A DNA stretch of 64,000 nt from Echinicola vietnamensis DSM 17526 (GTDB taxonomy: Bacteria > Bacteroidota > Bacteroidia > Cytophagales > Cyclobacteriaceae): contig NC_019904.1 of assembly GCF_000325705.1 (NCBI RefSeq), forward strand, positions 2,606,001 to 2,670,000, given 5' to 3'. A program made the translations under genes and the position numbers. The notes under the pieces were generated by a model. That model did not search any database. It worked only from the letters and a program-made list of their open reading frames with translations, and was not told the DNA's origin. Below, in pieces: positions 28,590-37,214 of the stretch; the first letter of the stretch is position 1, and each line of letters starts with the position of its first letter.

Positions 28590-28876
28590 TATTCTAGCAC
28601 CTTGGGCACACGGAAGTAATCAGAGTCCTTTTGTGGCGCGTTTTTAAGGCCTTTTTCATGAGACAGGTGGCTTCCAACGGCATCTTCACGAAGTACATTT
28701 ACTTCGGAAGACATGGTCGTAATAGGGGCTACTCCCTCAGTGTCCACTTGCTCCAGGTGCTCCACCCAGTCCAGGATTTGAGTCATGTCGCGGGTCATTT
28801 TCTTGGCGCTGTTTTCGTCAAACTCAAGGCGGGCAAGGTGGGCGATTTTTTTTAACGTATTGATATCAATTTTCAT
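28589..28876 (-). CDS. gatC: Asp-tRNA(Asn)/Glu-tRNA(Gln) amidotransferase subunit C
   Basis: A 95-residue protein, normal GatC length. MKIDINTLKKIAHLARLEFDENSAKKMTRDMTQILDWVEHLEQVDTEGV and the tail REDAV.....ENAP-like segment fit the family. GatC stabilises the GatCAB complex that amidates misacylated Glu-tRNA(Gln) or Asp-tRNA(Asn). gatA and gatB are not next to it; the gene is instead coupled to the following membrane-protein gene. Confidence 0.92.
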   Translation of the reverse strand: MKIDINTLKKIAHLARLEFDENSAKKMTRDMTQILDWVEHLEQVDTEGVAPITTMSSEVNVLREDAVGSHLSHEKGLKNAPQKDSDYFRVPKVLE

Positions 28877-28905
28877 GATGAATATTTTTTGGTAAAAAGG
28901 TGCTG

Positions 28906-29631
28906 TTAATTGTCCTTCCAGAGCTGATCTTGGATGACCTTATGACAGCGTAATTTCATGTTGGCCACCGCATCTTTGCCTGAGCCTTCAGGCATCATGG
29001 GGGCATGAATGACCACTTTTACCGGTTTATAGTGCAATAAGAATTTATTATCGTCGGGTAAAATTAAGTGATTATAGGATAAAGTTACAGGAATTATAGG
29101 GATTTGTTTTTCAAAAGCCAGATTAAATGCCCCGTCCTTAAATGGTGCAATGATGGGCGGTTCGGTACTGCGGATGCCTCCCTCCGGGAAAATGATGATG
29201 CTGCTCCCTTCGTCAATGATTTCCTTGGTCCGCTTGAGCGTTTCACCCCTGCTTCTGAAACTAGCCCGATCCACTGCAATATGGAGTTTTTTGAACATGT
29301 AACCAAAAAGCGGGACTTTGCCAATGGAGCTTTTGCCGACAAATACCGCATCTCCTGACATCAGGCCGATCACAGGAATATCCAAATAGGAAAAGTGATT
29401 GGCCACGATGATGTATTGCGGATATTGTTTTAAGTGATGCTTGTTTTCTACAATTACCCGCATAAAGAGGCCTGTAAAGAAGACTTTTGCCCAGATTCCA
29501 TTGAGCTTTCTCCCGTATTTTTTCAGGCCTGGGACTTCAATGGTGATGATGAAAAGTGGGAGCAAGACCAAAAAAGAACCCAAAAAGATAATGGTGCCGT
29601 ATGTCGAATAAATCCTTCGGAGTAAGCGCAT
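28906..29631 (-). CDS. plsC: 1-acyl-sn-glycerol-3-phosphate acyltransferase (PlsC family)
   Basis: A 241-residue protein with N-terminal hydrophobic segments (residues about 13-33). The acyltransferase motifs are present: NHFSYLD (H79x4D84), the DRASFRSRG block and FPEGGIRS (148-155). It would acylate lysophosphatidate to phosphatidate at the inner membrane in phospholipid synthesis. Close packing with the globin gene upstream (7 bases) and gatC downstream suggests one transcript. Confidence 0.9.
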   Translation of the reverse strand: MRLLRRIYSTYGTIIFLGSFLVLLPLFIITIEVPGLKKYGRKLNGIWAKVFFTGLFMRVIVENKHHLKQYPQYIIVANHFSYLDIPVIGLMSGDAVFVGKSSIGKVPLFGYMFKKLHIAVDRASFRSRGETLKRTKEIIDEGSSIIIFPEGGIRSTEPPIIAPFKDGAFNLAFEKQIPIIPVTLSYNHLILPDDNKFLLHYKPVKVVIHAPMMPEGSGKDAVANMKLRCHKVIQDQLWKDN

Positions 29632-29638
29632 ACCTGAA

Positions 29639-30010
29639 TTATTGGTTGATCATGTGGTTAGCCACTTTTACAAAATAGCTCATCATGAGTTCTTTGATGT
29701 TTTGTTCCACGGAGATCTTGTCCATGGCGGTGAACATGGTGCTGAGCCAATGATTTCTCATATTGTCATCTATGGCCCATTCCAAATGCCTCATCCGAAG
29801 CCGTGGATGCCCACGTTGTTCAGAATAGGTGGTCGGCCCTCCAAAAACCTGCAATAAAAACAAAAACAAGCGTTCTTCGGCTGCTTCCAAGTCGCTGGGA
29901 TATAGTGCCCTTAATGCCTCGTTCTGGGCCACCCCTTCATAAAAATACTTGGCCAGTTCCTTGATTTTTTCTTCTCCTATGGCCTGATAAACCGTTTGGA
30001 ATTCGTTCAT
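29639..30010 (-). CDS. Truncated haemoglobin, group II (HbO-like)
   Basis: A 123-residue globin. The diagnostic stretch GGPTTYSEQRGHPRLRMRH contains the proximal F8 histidine (His75), exactly as in HbO-type group II globins. YFYEGV near residue 22-27 supplies the B10 tyrosine position, and YPSDLEAAEERL the helix-C/E region. These haem proteins bind O2 or NO and are linked to redox or nitrosative stress protection. It precedes plsC by 7 bases. Confidence 0.93.
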   Translation of the reverse strand: MNEFQTVYQAIGEEKIKELAKYFYEGVAQNEALRALYPSDLEAAEERLFLFLLQVFGGPTTYSEQRGHPRLRMRHLEWAIDDNMRNHWLSTMFTAMDKISVEQNIKELMMSYFVKVANHMINQ

Positions 30011-30139
30011 GGAATTTCAGTGATAGTTACGGCAAACTTAATTAAAAAAGTGCAAAAAAGTAGAAAGTAGGGGCGGTGGGATGCCAAACACATTGAAAAC
30101 GGTAAGGTCACCAAATGCTCCCATGCCAAAACTTTCCCC

Positions 30140-31495
30140 TTATGAACTTATTTTCTTCACCTTAAGGGAAGTGCCTTCGGTACTGATCACTTTGATTTTT
30201 TCTCCTTGGTCGATGAATGCACCCCTCGAATGGGCATCATAAATTTCTTCATCGATCAAGACCTTGCCACTGGGCATCAATCTGGTATGAGCAATTCCCT
30301 CCTTGTTCAAAAGGTCATTGGAATACCAGAACGAGGTATAGCCTTCTTCCTTTTTTTGGGTAGTGGCCAAGGTGATTTTGCTAAAAGCCTGCCATTCGTT
30401 GACCTTCGGTGCCAAGAAGAATATCCCACCGATGGCGACCACAGATGCCAAGATGACCGTCACCAAAGCAACAAAGAGTTCTTCCGAAGGGACAAAGGAA
30501 AAGTCAAAGGCATCATTGGGGAGCATGCCCAAGGTCAGCCCTGCCAAGATACAGGCAATTCCCAAAATTCCGGCCACGCCAAACCCTGGTATGACGAAGA
30601 GCTCAAGAGCCAGCAAGATAATGCCCAGGGCAAAAACGATGATTTCCCAGTTTTCGGCCAGTCCGGTAAGGTAATAAGGAATGAAATATAAAATTACTGC
30701 GGTGATTGCAGCGGCTAAAGGAAAACCTACTCCGGGCGTTTGGATTTCGAAATATATTCCACCAATGATGATGAGAATCAGAAACCCGCTGATGGCAGGA
30801 TTGAGGAAAATGCTGATGATGTGCTCCACTGTGCTCATCTCGTATTCGATAAGTTCGTAATCCGTAATGCCAAAGTGTTTTACGGCATCGTCAATGGATC
30901 GAGCTTCAGCCTCACAGAAACCATTTTTGATGGCTTCTGAAACGGAAAAGGTAATGACCGAACCTGCCGTGGTGATCCCTTCAATCTCGATCCGCTCATC
31001 GACCATGGCTTCCGCGATTTGTGGATCCCGGCCGTTGGCTTCGGCAGTGCTTCGCATCATGGAGCGCATGTAAGATTGGTACTTGTCGGGAGCAGCTTCC
31101 CCGGATCCACCCATGACCACCGTGGCGGCACCGATACTTGCCCCGGGGGCCATATAGATGCTGTCACAGGCGATGCTGATCAAGGCCCCGGCAGAGGCCG
31201 CATCTTTATCGATAAAAGAAACGGTGGGGATGGTTGATTCCAAGAGCATCGTTCGGATATCGTCTGCATCATTGACCGCACCACCATAAGTGTCCATGTG
31301 AATCACTAAAATGTCTGCGTCGGCAGCATGGGCATCTTCCAAGGCCATTTTTACTTTTCGATTCATTCTGGGGTCTATGTTGTCCTGGATTTCAAGGACG
31401 TAAACTTTTTGGATTCCCAAAGAGTCCGTAGCCGCCAAAAGAGGGGAGTGGGTCAGCCATAAAAATATGCAGAGGAAAAAGGGCGTGAACTTCAT
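30140..31495 (-). CDS. NfeD family membrane protein with ClpP-like protease domain
   Basis: A 451-residue protein with a signal peptide (residues about 4-22). The ClpP-class serine protease domain spans about residues 28-220, with TYGGAVNDADDIR and DAASAGALISIACD; Ser101 is the predicted nucleophile. Four or five transmembrane segments (about 235-375) and a C-terminal OB-fold NfeD domain (EGIAHTRLMPSGKVLIDEEIYDAHSRGAFIDQGEKIKVI) follow. Related 1510-type proteases cleave stomatin partners. No stomatin gene is adjacent here. Confidence 0.9.
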   Translation of the reverse strand: MKFTPFFLCIFLWLTHSPLLAATDSLGIQKVYVLEIQDNIDPRMNRKVKMALEDAHAADADILVIHMDTYGGAVNDADDIRTMLLESTIPTVSFIDKDAASAGALISIACDSIYMAPGASIGAATVVMGGSGEAAPDKYQSYMRSMMRSTAEANGRDPQIAEAMVDERIEIEGITTAGSVITFSVSEAIKNGFCEAEARSIDDAVKHFGITDYELIEYEMSTVEHIISIFLNPAISGFLILIIIGGIYFEIQTPGVGFPLAAAITAVILYFIPYYLTGLAENWEIIVFALGIILLALELFVIPGFGVAGILGIACILAGLTLGMLPNDAFDFSFVPSEELFVALVTVILASVVAIGGIFFLAPKVNEWQAFSKITLATTQKKEEGYTSFWYSNDLLNKEGIAHTRLMPSGKVLIDEEIYDAHSRGAFIDQGEKIKVISTEGTSLKVKKISS

Positions 31496-31677
31496 AGATT
31501 AAATTTAGTATTGAATCGTGCCATTAAAGGGAGATGGCCTCCTATTGATGACAAAGCGTAATGGTAGCGTTGATTTTTTAATTGCTACTATAAATATAGC
31601 GGTTTTATACCAATTCCCATTTAGAAACTTTAAGGCGAATCAAACAGGAAATTTCTGTTGATTGAAAATTTTAGCAG

Positions 31678-31685
31678 TATTTTTG
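31678..31685 (+). promoter_or_regulatory. Bacteroidota -7 element upstream of the LysM protein gene
   Basis: TATTTTTG matches TAnnTTTG, in the divergent gap between the NfeD gene and the LysM gene, 70 bases before the ATG at 31755. A -33 TTG exists nearby but the spacing is short. Confidence 0.4.
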
Positions 31686-31754
31686 TTGTAATTTGCAGCT
31701 AGGAAAAAAGCACAAATGAAAGCTTAATTGCTAATAATAATCACAACAGGAAAT

Positions 31755-32981
31755 ATGAGTTTTAAAGTGAGTATGGACAGTGTAATCAAAAGTGTAAGTT
31801 TAGCCACCCTTATTTTTTTTATGGGAGCTGGAGCCGTCTTTGCGAAGGGGGCGGCAAGGGATTCTATAGGAGTAGAGAAGATAGGCGACAAGACGTTTAT
31901 CATTCATGAAGTTACCGCCAAGGAAACATTGTTTGCGATTTCTAGACGTTATGAAACACCCGTAGGCGATATTATCAAGAACAATGATGAGCTGAAGCAA
32001 GGCCTTAAAATCGGCCAGCGCATCAAGGTGCCTTATATCCCCAAAACTGAAATTCCCGCTGGGGCGGTACTGCACAAGGTGAGCCCTGGAGAGACGCTTT
32101 TTTCCGTTGCGAAGAAATACGATGTTTCTGTATCAGATGTCAAAGCTTGGAATGACCTAAAGGGAGATGACCTCAGTGTAGGCCAAGCCTTGATCATAGA
32201 GGGAGTAAAGCCTAAAACCCCGCCCAAACGCGAAGCGCCTGAATTGAGAGATAATCCTACTGACATAAAGCAAGCACCAGTGGAGACAGACGTGGAGGTT
32301 TCGAAGAAGGATAAGCCCAAGGAAGAAAAAAGTAAAAAGGACAAAACACCTGCACCGGTTTCAGCGGCCCCTGCACAGCCAAGTGAAGAGACGCGGATAG
32401 AGGAAGTTACGGATAAGGAGGCGACAGGCTGGATCACGCATACTGTAAAGGATGGTGAAACACTCTATTCCATTTCCAAAAAATACAATGCCAATATGGG
32501 GGATCTGATCAATTGGAATGTGCTGTCATCCAATAACCTCCGGGAAGGCCAAAAGCTGAAAGTCGGCAGAAAAGAAGGAGCTGTCAATAACCCTTCACCT
32601 GCTCCTTCCGAACCTGCTGTTACCGCGGCCAAAGAGACTCCTGTAAGCACGCCTGAAGAGGAAGCTTCTGCCAGTGCAGCGGCCGTCAAGAAGGCCTCCA
32701 ATGAAAGTACTGCTTACAAGAACATCAAGGAATCTGGACAGGCCGAAGTCATCGAAGGCACCAGCAATCACAAGAAATATTTGGTGTTGCATAAAACTGC
32801 ACCTGTGGGAACCATCATGAGGATCCGCAATGAAGAAAATGACGTGACCATTTTTGCGAGGGTAGTCGGTAAGCTTCCCGAAACAGGTGATAATAAAGAA
32901 TTATTGATCAAGGTTTCACAAGCAGCTTTCGACCAATTGAGAGCAGTGAACAATCGTTTTAGAGTAGAGATTTCCTACTAG
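31755..32981 (+). CDS. LysM peptidoglycan-binding protein with three LysM domains and a C-terminal RlpA-like region
   Basis: A 408-residue protein from ATG 31755, which puts the signal peptide (SVSLATLIFFMGAGAVFA) in the right place. LysM domains lie at about residues 49-93 (HEVTAKETLFAISRRYETPVGDIIKNN), 106-149 (HKVSPGETLFSVAKKYDVSVSDVKAWN) and 222-265 (HTVKDGETLYSISKKYNANMGDLINWN), separated by Pro/Ala/Lys-rich linkers. The last 70 residues (LVLHKTAPVGTIMRIRNEENDVTIFARVVGKLPETG) resemble a double-psi beta-barrel of RlpA type. It likely binds or modifies septal or lateral peptidoglycan in the periplasm. A strong terminator follows. Confidence 0.88.
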   Translation: MSFKVSMDSVIKSVSLATLIFFMGAGAVFAKGAARDSIGVEKIGDKTFIIHEVTAKETLFAISRRYETPVGDIIKNNDELKQGLKIGQRIKVPYIPKTEIPAGAVLHKVSPGETLFSVAKKYDVSVSDVKAWNDLKGDDLSVGQALIIEGVKPKTPPKREAPELRDNPTDIKQAPVETDVEVSKKDKPKEEKSKKDKTPAPVSAAPAQPSEETRIEEVTDKEATGWITHTVKDGETLYSISKKYNANMGDLINWNVLSSNNLREGQKLKVGRKEGAVNNPSPAPSEPAVTAAKETPVSTPEEEASASAAAVKKASNESTAYKNIKESGQAEVIEGTSNHKKYLVLHKTAPVGTIMRIRNEENDVTIFARVVGKLPETGDNKELLIKVSQAAFDQLRAVNNRFRVEISY

Positions 32982-33005
32982 TAAGAAACATTATCAGATC
33001 AGAGA

Positions 33006-33035
33006 AGGCTGTGTCCATTTTGTTGGATGCAGCCT
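33006..33035 (+). terminator. Intrinsic terminator of the LysM gene
   Basis: AGGCTGTGTCCA pairs with TGGATGCAGCCT (G-T pairs included) around a short loop, followed by T7. It starts 24 bases after the stop codon. Confidence 0.9.
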
Positions 33036-33898
33036 TTTTTTGTTTTAGCCATTAGAAATAGTTTTAGGTCGGAATACTTGTGCACCGTGGTGTAGATAGG
33101 CTAATGCATAATGCGGGTTAAAAAAATGTTCCTATTTGCATTTATATCTGCCGTTCCTACGGAACTGACCCTTATGTGTATAATCATTTTTGGTGCAGGT
33201 GACAACCTGTACCTTCTATATGCCCCTCCGCCAAAGGCGGATTAGGCATATTGCTCAGTTGCCAGCACATATTCAGGGTTTAACCTCTACCAAGCCAACC
33301 ACTAAACATGAGCAGATAGCTGCGACGGCTTGTATGATCCAAATCAACAAATCATTCTTTCAGGTTATTCCGCCATTCGGCACCATAGGCTACTGCGGTT
33401 TCCTATGTACAAATGGGGGAAAAGTGCCGGCGGCACGATAAATTTTGTGACCTGCGGATTCATCCGCAGGAACTTAAGCGCTCCTCAACCTACCGAAGGA
33501 GTGCCAGCGGCACGGATGATAGCTTCTTTACACGAAATTAGTACTAAATGCGCTTGCCACACTTGAAAACCATCAGGGGAATCACTTTTAGTCCCTTGAA
33601 GTCCTTTCATTCAGGCTGACATCTCTTTACTAATAGTTTAAAAGTGTTTGCCCTGGGGGAACTGACAATTTTCATTATGGAGTAAAATGCCCCCAACTTT
33701 TCCGCTTGATCCGAAGTTGTGCCATTATCACAGATGCAATGTATTAATAACCTGTATGGGAATTGACCCGAATGGCAGTAGGATGATTTGGTCTTTATTG
33801 TAACGTTTTAATCCATTTTGGGCCTCACGGGAAAAGTTCCAAAACATAGGCTCCGTATGCCTTGCAAAAATAGGGTGTCCTGTTCTTAAAAAAGCTAT
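33036..33898. other. Gene-free region with repeat-like segments
   Basis: About 860 bases without a credible gene. It contains short palindromes such as CCGTTCCTACGGAAC (about 33151), GCCTCCGCCAAAGGCGG-like sequence (about 33225-33242) and ACCTGCGGATTCATCCGCAGG (about 33450). The segment around 33078-33102 (GTGGTGTAGATAGGCTAATGCATA) is close to GTGGCGTAGATAGGTTAAGGCATA at about 63685, so a dispersed repeat family is likely. No RNA gene recognised. Confidence 0.5.
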
Positions 33899-33930
33899 TT
33901 TGTTAATTGCTGATAATTAGCCTATTTTTG
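33899..33930 (+). promoter_or_regulatory. Bacteroidota promoter for the 33952-35270 gene pair
   Basis: TTTG at 33899-33902 and TATTTTTG at 33923-33930 are separated by 20 bases, matching the Bacteroidota -33 TTTG / -7 TAnnTTTG layout. The start codon lies 21 bases downstream. Confidence 0.65.
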
Positions 33931-33951
33931 CAATGACGTTTGCAAGAATGA

Positions 33952-34506
33952 ATGAATAAAATCCAACTCATATTCCACCACATTTTCAGGTTTATCTGGA
34001 ACCTGATATTTGTTATTTCTTATCCTATATTAGCCACATTTGGACTGGTTTTTATAGGCATTACTTATTTTTTTTCATGGATATCCAGGTTGTTGACACG
34101 AATTAAGAAAAAAGAATCCATTAAAGAGATCAATACTCCCGAGTGGGGCCCTCTTTCGAAGGATGTAGACCTTCTGGAAGGAAAACTCCATAAGCAGATC
34201 ATGTTTGGGCCTTCTTGCTTTAGCGTCCGCCGAAAGGACGGTGTGCCATCGGTGCTTGAGGATTTTTATTTTGGCACGAAAGTCAGAATCATTGAAGAAG
34301 GGTATTTATTGGAAAAATGGAATACCATGGATGCGAAAAAACTACCGGATTTTGACGTGTGTCTTTACGAGCCTGATGAAGATCGGCTGACACCGCTGAC
34401 CAATATCAAATGCTTCGATTGGCATCTGGCCGAGAAAGAGAAAAATCAATTGTATTTCAAGTGGTTTGATGGGATCCAAGGTGGTGAAGTGAAGGTGGCA
34501 TTATGA
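33952..34506 (+). CDS. Membrane-anchored hypothetical protein
   Basis: A 184-residue protein. Residues about 5-48 hold two hydrophobic segments (FIWNLIFVISYPILATFGLVFIGITYFFSWISRLL), then a basic stretch (RIKKKES) and a soluble domain of about 120 residues with no motif I recognise (MFGPSCFSVRRKDGVPSVLEDFYFGTKVRII). It overlaps the TIGR02757 gene by 4 bases (ATGA), which implies translational coupling. Function unknown. Confidence 0.7.
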   Translation: MNKIQLIFHHIFRFIWNLIFVISYPILATFGLVFIGITYFFSWISRLLTRIKKKESIKEINTPEWGPLSKDVDLLEGKLHKQIMFGPSCFSVRRKDGVPSVLEDFYFGTKVRIIEEGYLLEKWNTMDAKKLPDFDVCLYEPDEDRLTPLTNIKCFDWHLAEKEKNQLYFKWFDGIQGGEVKVAL

Positions 34507-35270
34507 CAGACCTCAAAGCTTTTTTAGATGAAAAGGTTGCGCGCTACAACCAGCCTGGATTTATTGCTGCCGATCCAATCCTAATTCCACATCGCTTCTC
34601 CAAAAAGCAAGACATAGAAATTGCAGGTTTTTTTGCAGCAATCTTGGCGTGGGGACAGCGAAAGACGATTATCAACAAGTGTACGACGCTTTTGGCGATG
34701 ATGGATGATGCTCCTCATGATTTCATGTTGCATCATCAGGAGCAAGACCTAAAGCCATTTGTGAATTTTAAGCATCGTACGTTTAATGATGTGGATACCT
34801 TATGGTTTATCTCTTTTTTAAGTGGCTTTTATAAAGCGCATGACAGCCTGGAAGAAGCTTTTACCCATGGCTGGAGCGAGGATGTAAATGTGATGGGAGA
34901 TTTGTTGATGAATTTCCATGAAGTTTTCTTTAGGGATCCCATGGCGCCTCAAAGAACGCGCAAGCATGTGGCCACTCCCAAGCGAAATGCCGCATGCAAG
35001 CGGATCAACATGTTTTTGCGGTGGATGGTCCGAAAGGATGATTGCGGCGTTGATTTTGGGCTGTGGGACAGGATAAAGCCTTCGCAGTTGGTTTGTCCAT
35101 GTGATTTGCACGTAGACCGTGTGGCGAGAAAGCTGGGCCTGATAGAGCGGAAACAGACGGACTGGAAAACGGCGATGGAGCTGACCGATCGGCTGAGGGA
35201 ATTTGATCCAGTAGATCCTGTGAAATATGATTTCGCCCTTTTTGGGCTAGGGATAGAAGAAAAATTTTGA
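34503..35270 (+). CDS. TIGR02757 / DUF2400 family protein
   Basis: A 255-residue protein matching TIGR02757 in order: DPILIPHRFSKKQDIEIAGFFAAILAWGQRKTIINK, FLSGFYKAHDSLEEAF, KRINMFLRWMVRKDDCGVDFGLW and PCDLHVDRVARKLGLIERKQTDWKTAMELTDRLREFDPVDPVKYDFALFGLG. The C-terminal block recalls the (P)VDTHVxR element of HhH-GPD DNA glycosylases, so a nucleic-acid role is possible but unproven. It is coupled to the preceding membrane protein. Confidence 0.88.
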   Translation: MTDLKAFLDEKVARYNQPGFIAADPILIPHRFSKKQDIEIAGFFAAILAWGQRKTIINKCTTLLAMMDDAPHDFMLHHQEQDLKPFVNFKHRTFNDVDTLWFISFLSGFYKAHDSLEEAFTHGWSEDVNVMGDLLMNFHEVFFRDPMAPQRTRKHVATPKRNAACKRINMFLRWMVRKDDCGVDFGLWDRIKPSQLVCPCDLHVDRVARKLGLIERKQTDWKTAMELTDRLREFDPVDPVKYDFALFGLGIEEKF

Positions 35271-35283
35271 CTGGAAACGGTCA

Positions 35284-35330
35284 AATTGCGGAATTGTAAA
35301 ACCGATCGTTTGTCCTACAATTCCGCAATT
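35284..35330. terminator. Inverted repeat between convergent genes
   Basis: A perfect 15-bp inverted repeat AATTGCGGAATTGTA / TACAATTCCGCAATT with a 17-base spacer, between the convergent TIGR02757 and pyrE genes. There is little T-tract on either side, so it may act as a bidirectional 3' end or be an unrelated repeat. Confidence 0.5.
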
Positions 35331-35349
35331 CCAATAGAATGGTTGTGGA

Positions 35350-35997
35350 CTATTCTTTTTCCCAAGTATCGGGGGATTTTCTCCATTCTGCTAAGGATTG
35401 TAGGTCTTCATCCGAAGCATAGTTGTTTTCAATGGCTTGGGGCAGCATGGCCTCGTAATCGCTGAGGCAAATTAGTTTTAGCTCAGCATTTTCAAAATTT
35501 TGACGTGCAATTTCAAAACCATAAGTAAAGATAGCGGCCATGCCTAGTACGTCAAAACCAGAAGCTTTCAAGGCCTCAACGGCTTTCAATGAGCTGCCTC
35601 CTGTGGAGACCAGGTCTTCAATAACGACTACTTTTTGGCCTTTTGTGACTTTTCCTTCGATCATGTTTTCCATGCCATGACCTTTGGGCTTGGACCTTAC
35701 ATAGATAAATGGCAGCCCCATTTCTTCTGCAATCAGTGCTCCTTGGGGGATTCCTGCTGTGGCCACCCCAGCGATGCCTTCGGCATTGGGGAAGTGTTTT
35801 TTGATGACTTCCACTAATTTCTCCTTAATGAAAGTCCGGGCTTCAGGGAAGGAAAGGGACAGGCGGTTATCGCAATAAATAGGTGATTTCCAGCCTGAGG
35901 CCCAAGTAAAGGGTTGTTTTGGCTGAAGGCGAATGGCTTTAATGTCCAGTAATTTCCGTGCGACAGCTGCCGCTATTTCTTTGCTGTGTAATTCCAT
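35350..35997 (-). CDS. pyrE: Orotate phosphoribosyltransferase
   Basis: A 215-residue type I PRTase. The PRPP-binding motif is VVVIEDLVSTGGSSLKAV; the N-terminal FTWASGWKSPIYCDNRLSLSFPE and YVRSKPKGHGMENMIEG catalytic loop are typical of OPRTase. It makes OMP from orotate and PRPP in pyrimidine synthesis, in the cytoplasm. The 83-base gap to the next, divergent NUDIX gene probably holds both promoters. Confidence 0.95.
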   Translation of the reverse strand: MELHSKEIAAAVARKLLDIKAIRLQPKQPFTWASGWKSPIYCDNRLSLSFPEARTFIKEKLVEVIKKHFPNAEGIAGVATAGIPQGALIAEEMGLPFIYVRSKPKGHGMENMIEGKVTKGQKVVVIEDLVSTGGSSLKAVEALKASGFDVLGMAAIFTYGFEIARQNFENAELKLICLSDYEAMLPQAIENNYASDEDLQSLAEWRKSPDTWEKE

Positions 35998-36080
35998 GCC
36001 CCAAAATTAATTCATAAAAATCTTTTGGCTGTTGTGATGGCTAAAATTTTTGTGCATTTTTGATCTGAAATGACCAATTT

Positions 36081-36767
36081 ATGCGAATATTCATCAACGA
36101 CAAGCCTCTGGACATCTTATCCCCAGCGCAGCTGAGCAAGAAGAAGACGTTTGAGTGTGTTTATGACAATCCGTCCGATTTACCTGCCTCTGTTGCTTTT
36201 CACGATGATGTCCTGATTACCAAGCCTTCTAAAGATATTATCATTAAGTTGCTGTACTTGTTGCGGACACGAAAATTGAAGAACTTGGATTCCATCACCA
36301 TAGTATCGGAGGATGAGAAGATGCTGAAATCATTTATAAAGAGTCGCTTTAATATTGTCAAAGCTGCAGGAGGAATCGTGACGAAAAACGAGAAGGTGCT
36401 TTTTATTCATCGATTGGGGAAATGGGATTTGCCAAAAGGGAAGTTTGAGAAAGGTGAAACCCCGGAAATTTGTGCGGTAAGGGAAGTAGAGGAGGAATGT
36501 GCGGTTTCGGTCAAGCGCGGGAAATTAATTTGTAAGACTTGGCATACTTATACGCAAAACAGGAAAAGCATTCTGAAAAAGACCTATTGGTATGCGATGG
36601 AGTGTAAGGATGATTCGAATATGGCTCCGCAGCGCGAAGAGGGGATAGATGATATCAAGTGGCTCAGCCACCATGAGGCGAAAGTAGCATTGGTCAATTC
36701 CTATCCATCCATGAGGTATTTGTACAAGTGCTTCCTGAAAATGGTGCCTGAAGTTCAGACTTCATAA
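36081..36767 (+). CDS. NUDIX hydrolase with an extra N-terminal domain
   Basis: A 228-residue protein. Residues 1-90 are a separate alpha/beta domain of unknown function (MRIFINDKPLDILSPAQLS). The NUDIX domain follows (AAGGIVTKNEKVLFIHRLGKWDLPKGKFEKGE). Its box reads GKFEKGETPEICAVREVEEECAV: the Glu residues are intact, but the usual Gly near the end is Ala. The substrate is unknown. Its 3' end overlaps the convergent coaD gene by 13 bases. Confidence 0.83.
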   Translation: MRIFINDKPLDILSPAQLSKKKTFECVYDNPSDLPASVAFHDDVLITKPSKDIIIKLLYLLRTRKLKNLDSITIVSEDEKMLKSFIKSRFNIVKAAGGIVTKNEKVLFIHRLGKWDLPKGKFEKGETPEICAVREVEEECAVSVKRGKLICKTWHTYTQNRKSILKKTYWYAMECKDDSNMAPQREEGIDDIKWLSHHEAKVALVNSYPSMRYLYKCFLKMVPEVQTS

Positions 36768-37210
36768 GGCAGGAATTCACTGACATTTCCGCCATATCGG
36801 TGTACTTCTCTGATGATGGTGGAGCTGACTGCCGCATATTGGGGGGAGGTGATCAGAAATACCGTCTCCAAGTCTGTATTCAAGTAGCGGTTCATTTGGG
36901 AAATGGTATTTTCATACTCAAAATCCGTAGTATTTCGCAAGCCTCGGAGTAAAAAGTTGGCGTTGTGCTTTTTGGCCAAGCTGGAAGTAAGCTCATTGTA
37001 CACGACTACTTTAACCGCGGGAATGTCCTTGTAGACTTCTTCTATTTTCTGGACCATCTTGTCTATTTCGAAATAGCGCGATTTTTTGGACGAATTATAG
37101 CCGATACCGACGACGATTTCATCGAAAATATCCAGTCCCCTCATGACAATGTCATGGTGGCCATTGGTGTAGGGGTCAAATGAACCGGGGAAAATAGCTG
37201 TTTTTTTCAT
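36755..37210 (-). CDS. coaD: Phosphopantetheine adenylyltransferase
   Basis: A 151-residue protein, normal CoaD length. It starts MKKTAIFPGSFDPYTNGHHDIVMRGLDIF, which contains the nucleotidyltransferase TxGH site, and has LLRGLRNTTDFEYE and the ISSTxIRE-type block (AAVSSTIIREV). It transfers AMP to 4'-phosphopantetheine in coenzyme A synthesis. The DUF3822 gene ends 4 bases upstream, so they share a transcript, as is common in Bacteroidota. Confidence 0.95.
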   Translation of the reverse strand: MKKTAIFPGSFDPYTNGHHDIVMRGLDIFDEIVVGIGYNSSKKSRYFEIDKMVQKIEEVYKDIPAVKVVVYNELTSSLAKKHNANFLLRGLRNTTDFEYENTISQMNRYLNTDLETVFLITSPQYAAVSSTIIREVHRYGGNVSEFLPYEV

Positions 37211-37214
37211 GTCT

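Noticed and set aside
33190..33566. Two plus-strand frames in the gap after the LysM gene
   Set aside because: They run through palindromic repeat-like DNA, overlap each other in different frames, and have no promoter or family similarity.
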